From positions 186,001-250,000 of the forward strand of contig NZ_JAKLWS010000004.1 of NCBI RefSeq assembly GCF_022012475.1: a stretch of DNA of 64,000 bases, written 5' to 3'. The stretch is from Rhodohalobacter sulfatireducens. Lineage in GTDB: Bacteria > Bacteroidota > Rhodothermia > Balneolales > Balneolaceae. This document shows positions 1-8,195 of this stretch, one piece after another. Numbering within the stretch: the stretch's first letter is position 1; each line of letters starts with the position of its first letter. Below the pieces are notes generated by a model. The model searched no databases and had not been told where the DNA came from. It saw only the letters and a program-made list of their open reading frames with translations. Both the position numbers and the translations under genes were made by a program.

Positions 1-654
1 AAACTGCCTGAAATTTCTGAATTGAACGGTTCGGACGGTTTCGCTAAACTCAACCCGGCATTCTTCCCTCAAAAAAGAATTCGTTCGGCCAAGTGGACTC
101 TCGAGCTACTCGAAAATAGTGCCGAACGAAAACCGATGTTTGGTTGCTTTGGCATGCATGAATGGGCAATGGTGTATCGGGCGGAGAACGTACGTCATCA
201 ACAGATCCCGCTACGGCTCTCGGATGATGAAATTGCCGAGTTTGTAGAATCGCGTCCTCTGGTATGCACCCATTTTGATGCGTTCCGATTTTTCACGAAG
301 AAAGCTCGCCCGATGAACAAGCATGAACTGAGCCGGGAAACATTCCAGGATACAGAACAGCCCGGCTGCGTTCACACAAACATGGACCTCTATAAATGGG
401 CGTTTAAACTTTATCCATGGATTTCGAGTGAGATTATCCGCGAAGCGTTTTTCAACGCATTAAAAACCCGGAAAGTGGATATGCAGGCGAGTCCCTATGA
501 TGCAACAGAGTTTGGACTGAAGCCGATCAAAATTGAGACTGAACCCGGAAGAAAAGAATATGTTGAACGCCAGATGGAGATTTATCAAAACTCACAACCG
601 ATTCGGCATAGACTGATTAAAGCGTATAAAGAAGTGATTCAAAGAGTGAGTTGA
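1..654 (+). CDS. 3-methyladenine DNA glycosylase-type conserved protein (5' truncated by window)
   Basis: The reading frame is open to base 1 with no stop, so the N-terminus lies outside the window; the TTG at 22 is not needed as a start. The visible 217 codons carry GCFGMHEWAMVYR, CTHFDAFRFF, QPGCVHTNMDLYKW and a C-terminal ASPYD block. I recognise these from a family of about 290-310 residues that actinobacterial genomes label 3-methyladenine DNA glycosylase. That label is nominal: I see no helix-hairpin-helix glycosylase motif, and I know of no biochemical proof. About 80 residues are missing. The gene converges on the DUF2442 gene, with about 60 bases between stops. Confidence 0.65.
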   Translation, partial: KLPEISELNGSDGFAKLNPAFFPQKRIRSAKWTLELLENSAERKPMFGCFGMHEWAMVYRAENVRHQQIPLRLSDDEIAEFVESRPLVCTHFDAFRFFTKKARPMNKHELSRETFQDTEQPGCVHTNMDLYKWAFKLYPWISSEIIREAFFNALKTRKVDMQASPYDATEFGLKPIKIETEPGRKEYVERQMEIYQNSQPIRHRLIKAYKEVIQRVS

Positions 655-717
655 TATTTAGACATGGAGACACGGAAACTCAAAGAAATATTTTTTGGCG
701 AATCTCTTTGACGTTAA

Positions 718-954
718 TTAAGATAGAAGACCTTTTACTGAAATATCTTCATCCAATGACTCCCAGTGAATTCCGACTCCATTGCCAATCAAACGCCAAT
801 TTTTCTTTTCCTCTATTGAAGCGTCTCGCAGTTTTGGGAACCATTCAATCGGCACCGTTATCTCACGGCCATCTTCAAGAAATACTCTCATTGAATCTTC
901 CGTAAACTCAAGATCTGTTGCCTTCACCAACTTATTTTTCACTAAAGTGCTCAT
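718..954 (-). CDS. DUF2442 domain protein
   Basis: This 78-residue protein matches the DUF2442 pattern: a short beta-rich domain with FLEDGREITVPIEWFPKLRDA followed by NWRLIGNGVGIHWESLDEDISVKGLL. Its start overlaps the end of the upstream DUF4160 gene by 23 bases, so the two are probably translated together. DUF4160-DUF2442 pairs are widespread in bacterial genomes and often sit among toxin-antitoxin genes; no activity is established for this pair. The call rests on motif recognition, not on a search. Confidence 0.7.
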   Translation of the reverse strand: MSTLVKNKLVKATDLEFTEDSMRVFLEDGREITVPIEWFPKLRDASIEEKKNWRLIGNGVGIHWESLDEDISVKGLLS

Positions 955-1171
955 TCCAACCTGATTCTATTTTTTGTTTATTTGCTTCAACTAATTTACT
1001 GATTTTATTCAATTCAGATGAATTATAACCAGTTGAATATGCAAGAGCTGTAGGATTCAACCAAAATTTACAATATCCATCACCACTTTCAACGTGTATA
1101 TGAACAGGTTCATTTCCCTCATTACTGAAGAAAAAAAAGCGATAACCATCAATTCTTAGTACAGTTGGCAT
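932..1171 (-). CDS. DUF4160 domain protein
   Basis: The protein begins MPTVLRIDGYRFFFFSNEGNEP and contains VHIHVESGDGYCKFWLNP, the typical DUF4160 signature (YRFFFFS, EPxHxHV). I chose the ATG at 1171 because family members normally begin MPTVLR; a longer frame from 1213 adds 14 residues without similarity. It is the first gene of a two-gene unit with the DUF2442 gene and overlaps it. No signal peptide or membrane segment is present. Function is unknown; a toxin-antitoxin role for such pairs is only a suggestion. Confidence 0.7.
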   Translation of the reverse strand: MPTVLRIDGYRFFFFSNEGNEPVHIHVESGDGYCKFWLNPTALAYSTGYNSSELNKISKLVEANKQKIESGWNEHFSEK

Positions 1172-1218
1172 ACAACAAACATGTAAAATTCTTATTAGCT
1201 CTGTTACTGTCAAATAAC

Positions 1219-2424
1219 CTAATCAGGAAAGGAAACTTTCCCAAAATTCACTTTTTTACTCTCTTCATCTGATTCAAATTCAAATCCATTTCCGGCCAGC
1301 ATCTCATTCGCTAAAACAGCAAAAATCACTGCCTCTTTCGAATCTGCTGAGATCCCTAAATCTTCAATCTCCCTTATATCCACTCGAGGCAACAGCTCTC
1401 CAATCCGATTCATGACATAGGGGTTGTGTGCTCCGCCACCACTTACATAAAGAGTAGCATTACGCTCTTTATCAATATACTTCTGAATATTCTCAGCGAT
1501 TGTTATAGCAGATAACTCTGAAACAGTACGAACCAAATCTTCAGGCGGAACTTCATCGATTGAGAATTTTAAATTATCTGCCTTTTTGTGAAGCCATTCA
1601 AGATTAAAATATTCCGGACCTGTTGTTTTGGCCTTGCTCTCATCTAGCCAGGAATCTCTAAGCATTTCATCCAGAAGTTTTTCAATTATTCTTCCAGAAA
1701 TGGCGATTTCACCATCTTTGTCATACGGTTTTTGGAAATAATGGAGTGTTAGCGCATCAATTAAAGTATTTCCCGGGCCCGTATCGGTTGTGAAAGATTT
1801 TTTGGTTGATTTGTTCGGCGGCAGAAAAGTGAAATTTCCAATACCTCCAATGTTCAACAATATTCGGGTCTCCGTTGGATGACTGAATAACATTTGATCC
1901 ACCAATCCAGCCATCGGTGCACCTTCGCCACCGTGGGCTACATGTTTCTGCCGAAAATCGCTTATGGTCAGTATTTCTGTTCTAGTAGCAATTTGATCGC
2001 CATCTCCAATTTGAAGAGTGTTATTAACCTTATCTTTCCTCTCCTTCTGATCTCTTGCCGGGGAGTGGTAGATCGTTTGCCCATGGCTTGCGATACAGTC
2101 TACCTCGTTTGACTTTACGTTCCAATCGTCCAAGGCCTTCAAAATCATACTGCCATGCAGATGAGCCAATTTAGTATGCCAATAACTGACTTCTTTTAAT
2201 TTTACATTCTCAACGGATGTGATCTTTTTCAGTTCATGGCGAATTTCCTCTGAGTATGGAATCGTCGTAAACTCAAGTAGATCGACTGAAGTACCTTCTC
2301 CACTTCCTGAAACTTTACATAGTGCGATATCGAGACCATCCAGTGAGGTGCCAGACATCAACCCGATAATTTTTCGGGACTTTTTTTCTGCCAGATCGGC
2401 TAATTTTTTTATCGATGGATTCAT
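1219..2424 (-). CDS. anmK: anhydro-N-acetylmuramic acid kinase
   Basis: AnmK phosphorylates and opens 1,6-anhydro-N-acetylmuramic acid to N-acetylmuramic acid 6-phosphate during peptidoglycan recycling in the cytoplasm. The 401 residues show the sugar-kinase/hsp70 fold motifs of the family: GLMSGTSLDGLDIAL near residue 20 for nucleotide and sugar binding, SHGQTIYH, NIGGIGNFTFLP, and DTGPGNTLIDAL in the middle; the C-terminus has VSGGGAHNPYVM. Length fits the family (about 370-400). There is no MurQ or other recycling gene beside it. It is divergent from a small acidic-protein gene across a 42-base gap, which must hold both promoters. Confidence 0.92.
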   Translation of the reverse strand: MNPSIKKLADLAEKKSRKIIGLMSGTSLDGLDIALCKVSGSGEGTSVDLLEFTTIPYSEEIRHELKKITSVENVKLKEVSYWHTKLAHLHGSMILKALDDWNVKSNEVDCIASHGQTIYHSPARDQKERKDKVNNTLQIGDGDQIATRTEILTISDFRQKHVAHGGEGAPMAGLVDQMLFSHPTETRILLNIGGIGNFTFLPPNKSTKKSFTTDTGPGNTLIDALTLHYFQKPYDKDGEIAISGRIIEKLLDEMLRDSWLDESKAKTTGPEYFNLEWLHKKADNLKFSIDEVPPEDLVRTVSELSAITIAENIQKYIDKERNATLYVSGGGAHNPYVMNRIGELLPRVDIREIEDLGISADSKEAVIFAVLANEMLAGNGFEFESDEESKKVNFGKVSFPD

Positions 2425-2466
2425 ATTTTAACGCTTCATTGAAATCATATCTGAATCATACCAAAG

Positions 2467-2718
2467 ATGCCTGAAGAAACCGAATCGGATTTCCAAGAAT
2501 GGATTAAAGATGTTGAATATCTCGTTGAAACATTGCAGAAAAGCTTTAATTCGACCGATGCCAGCTATAATATCGACGAAATGAACGATACGCTTTATGT
2601 AGAGCTGGAAGGATTGGATGATTATACGGATGAGGAAATTGTTGAAATTGCCAGTCCGATTTTCGATATCATCGATCTTAATTTTGAGGATATCATTTTG
2701 CTCCCCTTAAATAATTAA
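2467..2718 (+). CDS. small acidic protein of unknown function
   Basis: I do not recognise this 83-residue protein. It is strongly acidic (many Asp and Glu, few Lys, no Arg) and has no signal peptide or membrane segment. The C-terminal half reads as an alternating strand-helix region ending in FEDIILLPLNN. The frame starts with ATG a short distance after the divergent anmK start, and it is followed by a lipoprotein gene after about 110 bases. The codon pattern is like its neighbours, so I take it to be real. Confidence 0.6.
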   Translation: MPEETESDFQEWIKDVEYLVETLQKSFNSTDASYNIDEMNDTLYVELEGLDDYTDEEIVEIASPIFDIIDLNFEDIILLPLNN

Positions 2719-2829
2719 TTGATTTGCGGACTGTATTTATGACACTTTTGGCATTCAGGTGATAGAATATCAGCTATTGGCAACCGTTCAAAACTCTAAA
2801 ATGAATGTCAATGCCAATGATCAATCAAG

Positions 2830-3258
2830 ATGATTTCAACTCAAAATATATTCTATCTAACGGCAGTTTCACTCGTTCTAATTTTAACTGCGTGCGGTAC
2901 TGAAAATGACAACAGCAGTCGGTTTTATCAATTCACACACGAGCACGAAGATGTGAACTATACATTTGTCGCAAAAACATCTGACTCTGAAGTGATAGTA
3001 AAATTGGAAGAGGAGCTTCAAAAACCGTTCAATGAACGAAATATGCATATCAACGGACCGATCGACCGCGGGACTGTAGATTACAACCCCAACTGGAGCT
3101 GGCATTTTGCAGAAAATGAATGGGACCTCGTTGAAATTTCAGCAGAGGTTTGCGACGGACGCCCCTCTTTTGTTGAGGAAGAACTCGATTACTGGGTGAA
3201 CGATGTTGGGCGTTATTGTCCGTGGAGCTCAAGAGTTGAAAAAGAGGTGAGGCAATAA
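2830..3258 (+). CDS. lipoprotein with BP74-like domain
   Basis: The N-terminus is a lipoprotein signal peptide: a hydrophobic stretch to about residue 20, then the lipobox LTAC. The mature part of about 120 residues has FVAKTSDSEVIVKLEEEL, HINGPIDRG, YNPNWSWHF, EICD-like AEVCDGRPSFVEEEL and CPWSSRVEKEV. This spacing matches bacterial proteins resembling the N-terminal domain of Dictyostelium BP74 (often labelled calmodulin-binding in actinobacteria). The role in bacteria is unknown. Two conserved cysteines (VCDG, YCPW) could form a disulphide outside the cell. Convergent with the permease gene. Confidence 0.6.
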   Translation: MISTQNIFYLTAVSLVLILTACGTENDNSSRFYQFTHEHEDVNYTFVAKTSDSEVIVKLEEELQKPFNERNMHINGPIDRGTVDYNPNWSWHFAENEWDLVEISAEVCDGRPSFVEEELDYWVNDVGRYCPWSSRVEKEVRQ

Positions 3259-3298
3259 TTCGCTTGTGAACCTAATTGCATACTAACATCACCGAATC

Positions 3299-5392
3299 TT
3301 ATGACGACTTTTCATCTTTTAACACTACCAGGATCGGGCAATCCAGTTCTTCTTGAATTCCTTGGTGAATGGTTTTGAAGAAACTATCCCTTTCCAGATC
3401 ATCCGGCTCACCTAATGCTACAACATCATCTTCACTTGCAAGTTCTGAAACAGCTTCGGCGATATCATCAACATCTACATCTTGGCTTCGAATAAGTTGT
3501 TCTGAAATTCCTGCATGTTTCAATTCAGTTACCATCTCTTGTTTTAACCGGGTTATGTCTTTTTCCTCCTCCGAACCTGATTCCCGGCTTGTCATCATGA
3601 CCAACGATATTGGCAAGTCACTCGATTGAGCCAATGCTTTTAAGACGGATGCCAGGCGCCTGCTAATTTGATTTAATGAATAAATCGGAACCAAGAGACG
3701 GTTTACGGATTCAATAGGCCGCGCTGTTAATACAGCATGGCTGTGGTACTCATCTGAATACTGGTTGATTGTTTTTGCGAGATTTGGGGTAAAAACAAGT
3801 TCACTCTGCAGATCAATATCAAGATCTTTGAGATCCTGTAAAACGTTATCCAAATTTTCCTCTGCTTCATCTTCAAACTGTTCTCTTGACTGTTCCGGGC
3901 TTGTCTGTTCGGGAACCAACCTGTAACCCAAGACAAGTAATTTCAGGTTTTGAAAAGCCTTCAGAAGTGCTTTGGGAATGGCATTTGGATTCTCAACATC
4001 GACTGCTACGATAATTCTCGGTTGTTCAATTTGATAGGCTCTTCGAGCTGTTTCCGGAAGTGAAAATTCAATCTCATGCACAAAAAGTAAGTACCAAAGA
4101 ATGGAGACCGCAAGAACACCAAATCCCAGGTAGATGGATAACGATTCCATAAATGCTATCAGACCAAAACTAAATATTGCTCCAAGTACCGGAACCACCC
4201 ATTTTCCCATGGTTTCAAAATCGGCTTGATACCACCAGGGGCGATCATATTTTATCCGAATCAGCGTCACACAGATCATACCATAAACAATAAGATGTAG
4301 AAATGAAGCGACCTCGGCTAATATTTCAATTTTGCCCATCAATGTTAATCCTGTCATGGGAATTCCAACAACGATTAAAGCGATGTGAGGTGTTCCAAAC
4401 CGGTCGTTAACATTACTAATCGGTCTCGGAATCATTTTATCTTTACTGAGTGCGTAAACTGCTCTTGATGAACTTAAAATTGAAGCGTTCGCACTCGACA
4501 ATGTTGCCAGTAAGCCAGCGGTTAGAATTGCGAGAGCACCAATATTTCCCGTTAACTCTCTTGCCACACCTACCATAGCTGTCTCACCCATTTCGGCAAG
4601 TTCTTCATTTGGCAATGCACTTGTGCTCACGAATAATGCTGCTATATAAAGTAACATCACCACAATAACACTGCCTATCATTGCTCGAGGCAGGTTTTGG
4701 GTAGGGTTCTTTATCTCTCCTGCAACATTCGCAATTTGAACAAATCCCAGGTAGGAGGTAAAAATTAAAGCTGTAGTTGTTAGCACCGGCCAGTATCCTT
4801 TTGGAGCAAAGGTATCAGGCAGTGATGCTTCTCCAATCAAACCGGTCGCATCGAGTATGCCATATCCAAAAAGTAATACAAGTATGGCTGCTAATGATAT
4901 GACAACCTGGTTTTGTAGCTTTCCGGCTCCCTCTGTCCCTAAAATATTAATGAATGTTAGTACAATTCCGATAGCGAAAGCGATGAGAACCATAGTGTCA
5001 CCAAGATTCACGCCCATCTCCTGTAAAAGTTCAATCATGTATTGGGAAAATCCAGTCAGGTAAAAAGCACTAGCAAATACAAGCCCGATCCATTGCCCTA
5101 TACCAACAACAAAACCTGCATTGGGTCCAAATATCCTTGACACATAATAATATGCTCCTCCATTTTCAGGCATGGCTGTTGCCAACTCGGAACTTGAAAA
5201 AGCTACAAGAAGTGCTATTCCTCCACCAATAAGAAATGAGAGAGTTGCCGCAGTTCCAGCCTGACCCGCAGCTAACCCTGGAAAAACAAATATACCGGCC
5301 CCGACCATCGTACCAATACCAATAGTTAATGCTTCACCTAATCCCAGGGTGCGTTCAAGTTTTCTATGCTTTTTCTCTGAACTGTCAGGCAT
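3299..5392 (-). CDS. APC-family amino-acid permease fused to UspA-like domains
   Basis: Residues 1-440 form an amino acid-polyamine-organocation transporter with about 12 membrane segments; the first carries the substrate-binding motif GIGTMVGAGIFVFPG. From about residue 450 to 697 there is a soluble region with two universal-stress-protein-like stretches (starting PRIIVAVDVENPNAIPK and ending CPILVVLKD). Such permease-Usp fusions are known in archaea and Bacteroidota; the Usp part probably senses nucleotide state and tunes uptake, which is inference. The substrate cannot be read from the sequence. Divergent from the ABC operon; the 120-base gap holds an 18-bp palindrome. Confidence 0.85.
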   Translation of the reverse strand: MPDSSEKKHRKLERTLGLGEALTIGIGTMVGAGIFVFPGLAAGQAGTAATLSFLIGGGIALLVAFSSSELATAMPENGGAYYYVSRIFGPNAGFVVGIGQWIGLVFASAFYLTGFSQYMIELLQEMGVNLGDTMVLIAFAIGIVLTFINILGTEGAGKLQNQVVISLAAILVLLFGYGILDATGLIGEASLPDTFAPKGYWPVLTTTALIFTSYLGFVQIANVAGEIKNPTQNLPRAMIGSVIVVMLLYIAALFVSTSALPNEELAEMGETAMVGVARELTGNIGALAILTAGLLATLSSANASILSSSRAVYALSKDKMIPRPISNVNDRFGTPHIALIVVGIPMTGLTLMGKIEILAEVASFLHLIVYGMICVTLIRIKYDRPWWYQADFETMGKWVVPVLGAIFSFGLIAFMESLSIYLGFGVLAVSILWYLLFVHEIEFSLPETARRAYQIEQPRIIVAVDVENPNAIPKALLKAFQNLKLLVLGYRLVPEQTSPEQSREQFEDEAEENLDNVLQDLKDLDIDLQSELVFTPNLAKTINQYSDEYHSHAVLTARPIESVNRLLVPIYSLNQISRRLASVLKALAQSSDLPISLVMMTSRESGSEEEKDITRLKQEMVTELKHAGISEQLIRSQDVDVDDIAEAVSELASEDDVVALGEPDDLERDSFFKTIHQGIQEELDCPILVVLKDEKSS

Positions 5393-5467
5393 ATATAATC
5401 AAAACAAGATAAATCCAGATATCATTGAAACAATTTATTCATCTGGCCGTGTTGTAATCACACCTGT

Positions 5468-5485
5468 GTATTAGTATACTAATAC
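5468..5485. promoter_or_regulatory. perfect 18-bp palindrome, candidate GntR/YtrA operator
   Basis: The sequence GTATTAGTATACTAATAC is a perfect inverted repeat 27 bases before the ATG of the ABC ATPase gene. The operon encodes a YtrA-type GntR repressor as its third gene, and regulators of this group bind such symmetric sites before their own operons. It is the likely autoregulatory operator; it could also affect the divergent permease gene. Confidence 0.55.
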
Positions 5486-5512
5486 TTTAAGATAACAATC
5501 ACATATAGATCT

Positions 5513-6349
5513 ATGGTTACTGTTGAAAAATTAACGTTTGCTTTTCAAAAAAATGAGCCCCTCTTCACAGGTTTGGATATGAGGCTTGAAGCAGGTAACA
5601 CGTATGGGCTATTCGGCTTGAACGGCGCCGGAAAAACCACACTTCTCAATCAGCTTTCGGGAATGCTCTTCCCCCACAAAGGTTCCTGTACTGTACTTGG
5701 TGAAAATGTTAAAAAACGGCTTCCCAAGACCATGAGTGAAATTTATATCCTGCCTGAACAGTTTGATCTGCCCAAAATAGATGCAGAAATCTATGCAGAA
5801 TTGCATGCACCTTTTTATCCTCGGTTCGATCACACCTATCTGTCGGAGATATTGAATGAATTCCAGGTTGACAGACAGAAAAACCTTACCGAACTATCAT
5901 ATGGTCAACGGAAAAAATTCCTGATCGCCTTTGCACTCTCCACTAATTCCAAATTAGTGCTGATGGATGAACCGACAAATGGGCTGGACATTCCATCCAA
6001 AAGCCAGTTTCGTAAAATTATGGCCGCTTCAGATCAATCAAATCGATGCTTTTTAATATCCACACACCAGGTTCGGGATCTCGACAGCATTATCGATCAT
6101 GTTATTGTGCTGAATAATGGCAAAATCATTTTTCAGCAAAGTGTGATGGATATTTCAACAACTCTGAGTTTCGAGAAACTATCCGATGATAGTGACAAGA
6201 TCGCCCTCTACAGCGAAGATGTTTTTGGAGGAAAAGCAGCAATTATATCTAAAAATAAAAGCTCAAAAGAGACCCAGATTGATCTTGAACTTCTATTCAA
6301 CGGAATTATCCAGAAACAAGAACTTATCAATAACCAGTTTAAATCTTAA
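5513..6349 (+). CDS. ABC transporter ATP-binding protein
   Basis: This 278-residue protein is an ABC ATPase: Walker A GLNGAGKTT at about residues 35-43, a signature LSYGQRKK near 129, Walker B LVLMDEPTNGLD near 155, and the H-loop Ser-Thr-His in LISTHQVRD. The last 80 residues form a C-terminal extension. It is first in a three-gene operon with a six-helix permease and a YtrA-type GntR regulator, an arrangement like the Bacillus ytr operon that responds to cell-envelope antibiotics. It most likely drives an exporter or a membrane-lipid handling transporter; the substrate is unknown. Confidence 0.88.
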   Translation: MVTVEKLTFAFQKNEPLFTGLDMRLEAGNTYGLFGLNGAGKTTLLNQLSGMLFPHKGSCTVLGENVKKRLPKTMSEIYILPEQFDLPKIDAEIYAELHAPFYPRFDHTYLSEILNEFQVDRQKNLTELSYGQRKKFLIAFALSTNSKLVLMDEPTNGLDIPSKSQFRKIMAASDQSNRCFLISTHQVRDLDSIIDHVIVLNNGKIIFQQSVMDISTTLSFEKLSDDSDKIALYSEDVFGGKAAIISKNKSSKETQIDLELLFNGIIQKQELINNQFKS

Positions 6350-6356
6350 TTGAATT

Positions 6357-7130
6357 ATGAGTGCAACAAACGTAAATAATCAATTTTCATTTACCAGGTT
6401 TAAGTTCGTTTTAAAAAGGTATGTGGCCCTGAATCAAAGAACCTGGCTAATCGGTTTTCTCTGTGTTGCAGGATTTCTTTTAGCGATAGCCGTTCTACCT
6501 ACGATATCAAATATGTTTAGTGTAGACAGGCCTGGATTTACTGCCGTTCGGGGCATTACACTTTCTCTTTATACATTGGGTGGTTTAATTCTGACGAGCA
6601 TGATTTTCAACGAAGTTCACTCTTCAACGAAAGCATTCCAGTTTTTAACGCTACCCTCTACTACGTTTGAAAAATTGTCAGCTGCATGGTTCTCAGGAAC
6701 CATTGTTTATACATTCGTATCCATTATCTCAGTTGTGGTTTTGAGTGTTGTAATTGAACTCGTTAAAGGAATAAATACCGGGCACTGGACACCTTTCAAT
6801 GTGTTTAACCCATTCTCAGCAGATGTTTTATCGACCGTTCTCGGATTCTTTTTTTACCAGAGCATTTTCCTACTGGGGGCTGTCTATTTCAAAAAGAATA
6901 ATTTCATCAAAACACTATTGGTTATCATTTTATTTGTGCTGGGAACACTCTTTTTCCTGAATATTGGTTTGTTGATTTTTGGACTTTCCCAGAACCAGGA
7001 TTTTTTCGTCAATATTCAATTGGATGCTCAACAATGGATTACACCTCTGAAGTATATTATTGGTATCGGTCTAACCCTGTTCTTTTTATGGCTCAGCTAC
7101 TTAAAACTTAAAAACAAACAGGTGGCCTGA
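6357..7130 (+). CDS. ABC transporter permease
   Basis: A 257-residue integral membrane protein with about six hydrophobic segments: near residues 35-55, 70-90, 115-135, 160-180, 185-210 and 230-250. It starts 7 bases after the ATPase gene and its stop overlaps the next start by one base (TGATG), so the three genes are coupled. There is no large outer domain, which argues for an ABC-2 type exporter rather than an importer. I infer it is the membrane partner of the ATPase; no family-level substrate can be named. Confidence 0.8.
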   Translation: MSATNVNNQFSFTRFKFVLKRYVALNQRTWLIGFLCVAGFLLAIAVLPTISNMFSVDRPGFTAVRGITLSLYTLGGLILTSMIFNEVHSSTKAFQFLTLPSTTFEKLSAAWFSGTIVYTFVSIISVVVLSVVIELVKGINTGHWTPFNVFNPFSADVLSTVLGFFFYQSIFLLGAVYFKKNNFIKTLLVIILFVLGTLFFLNIGLLIFGLSQNQDFFVNIQLDAQQWITPLKYIIGIGLTLFFLWLSYLKLKNKQVA

Positions 7131-7483
7131 TGGATTTCACAGACAAAGAACCGATTTACAAACAGATATCAGACTATTTCTGTCAACAGATCCTCGAGAA
7201 AAAGTGGGCTCCTGATGACCGGGTTCCATCTGTCCGGGAGATCGCCGTCCAGATGGAGGTCAACCCCAACACTGCAATGCGTGCATTTCAGCTTCTGCAG
7301 GATGAAGATATATTGGTGAATAAACGTGGCATTGGCCATTTCATCGCAGAGGGAGCCTATCAAAAAACACTGGATCTCCAGCGCAGGGAATTTATCGAGA
7401 ATGATCTTCCATATTTTTTCCAAAAAATGAATTTACTTGGTTTTAGCTGTAATGAGCTCGAAAAAATTTACAAAGAGTCATAA
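7130..7483 (+). CDS. GntR-family regulator, YtrA type
   Basis: The 117-residue protein has the N-terminal winged helix of the GntR family (DKEPIYKQISDYFCQQI, VPSVREIAVQMEVNPNTAMRAFQLLQDE) followed by only about 45 residues. That short C-terminal dimerisation part without ligand domain is typical of the YtrA subfamily. It lies last in the operon with an ABC ATPase and permease and overlaps the permease stop by one base. The palindrome at 5468-5485 is its likely target, giving autorepression. Confidence 0.88.
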   Translation: MDFTDKEPIYKQISDYFCQQILEKKWAPDDRVPSVREIAVQMEVNPNTAMRAFQLLQDEDILVNKRGIGHFIAEGAYQKTLDLQRREFIENDLPYFFQKMNLLGFSCNELEKIYKES

Positions 7484-7518
7484 GTCTCTTTGAATCGTAG
7501 AATCAGATCAAAGATCTT

Positions 7519-7558
7519 TTTTGCCAATCACAAAAGCTTCTCTACCTTATTGGCAAAA
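7519..7558. promoter_or_regulatory. long inverted repeat before fetA
   Basis: TTTTGCCAAT (7519-7528) and ATTGGCAAAA (7549-7558) are exact 10-base inverted arms around a 20-base spacer. The right arm ends 12 bases before the ATG of the FetA-like gene. In RNA this could fold just before the ribosome-binding region; in DNA it could bind a dimeric regulator. The left arm follows a T-run, so a terminator for the upstream GntR operon is less likely, because no U-run follows the right arm. Confidence 0.45.
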
Positions 7559-7570
7559 TAAAATGACTTT

Positions 7571-8194
7571 ATGCTTCTCGAAGGCAAAAATATTGATTTT
7601 AAATACGGAAACGAGATTATTTTTAAGGATTTCTCCTTTGAATTAAATGAGGGTGAAAAGCTTGTTCTGAAAGGAGAATCCGGCAGTGGTAAGTCAACTC
7701 TTTTTCGCCTCATTTTAGGATTTGAACACCCCAATAATGGAGAATTCCTGTACAACGGCTCCATTCTCAAAAATGACACCTTGAAATCATTTCGGAAAGA
7801 AACTGCCTGGCTTCCTCAAGATCTAAATATCGGGAACGGATCTGTAAAAGAAGTAATAGAGTACCCATTTCAATTCAAGAGCAGTTCAGTGGAGAAACCG
7901 GACCCAGCTACAATTAAAAATCTTTTGATTGATTTGAGATTAGAGTCGAGCATTCTTGAGAAATCTTTTTCTGATCTGTCCACCGGTCAGCGGCAACGGA
8001 TTGGAATTTTGATCTGCATCCTGATGAACAAACCTCTTATGCTTTTAGATGAACCAACCTCAGCTTTGGATCGGGAATCGAAAGTGAAACTTGCTGATTT
8101 GTTACTCAATTCAGACCGAACCATTTTATCAACTTCGCATGATCCGTTTTGGGTGGAACGGTGTGATCGAATTATTGAAATTCAACCAAATTGA
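7571..8194 (+). CDS. fetA: FetA-like ABC transporter ATP-binding protein
   Basis: A 207-residue ABC ATPase with Walker A GESGSGKST near residue 37, signature LSTGQRQR near 138 and Walker B LMLLDEPTSALD near 158, ending soon after the H-loop (STSHDP). It is compact like YbbL/FetA. The stop at 8192-8194 is followed at once by the ATG of a FetB-type permease at 8196. FetAB exports iron and helps resist oxidative stress in E. coli; the same job is inferred here from family and pairing. Confidence 0.82.
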   Translation: MLLEGKNIDFKYGNEIIFKDFSFELNEGEKLVLKGESGSGKSTLFRLILGFEHPNNGEFLYNGSILKNDTLKSFRKETAWLPQDLNIGNGSVKEVIEYPFQFKSSSVEKPDPATIKNLLIDLRLESSILEKSFSDLSTGQRQRIGILICILMNKPLMLLDEPTSALDRESKVKLADLLLNSDRTILSTSHDPFWVERCDRIIEIQPN

Positions 8195-8195
8195 T

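Noticed and set aside
8091-8195. Upstream extension of fetB inside fetA
   Set aside because: It would overlap fetA by more than 100 bases; the ATG at 8196 directly after the fetA stop gives a protein that matches the family from its first helix.
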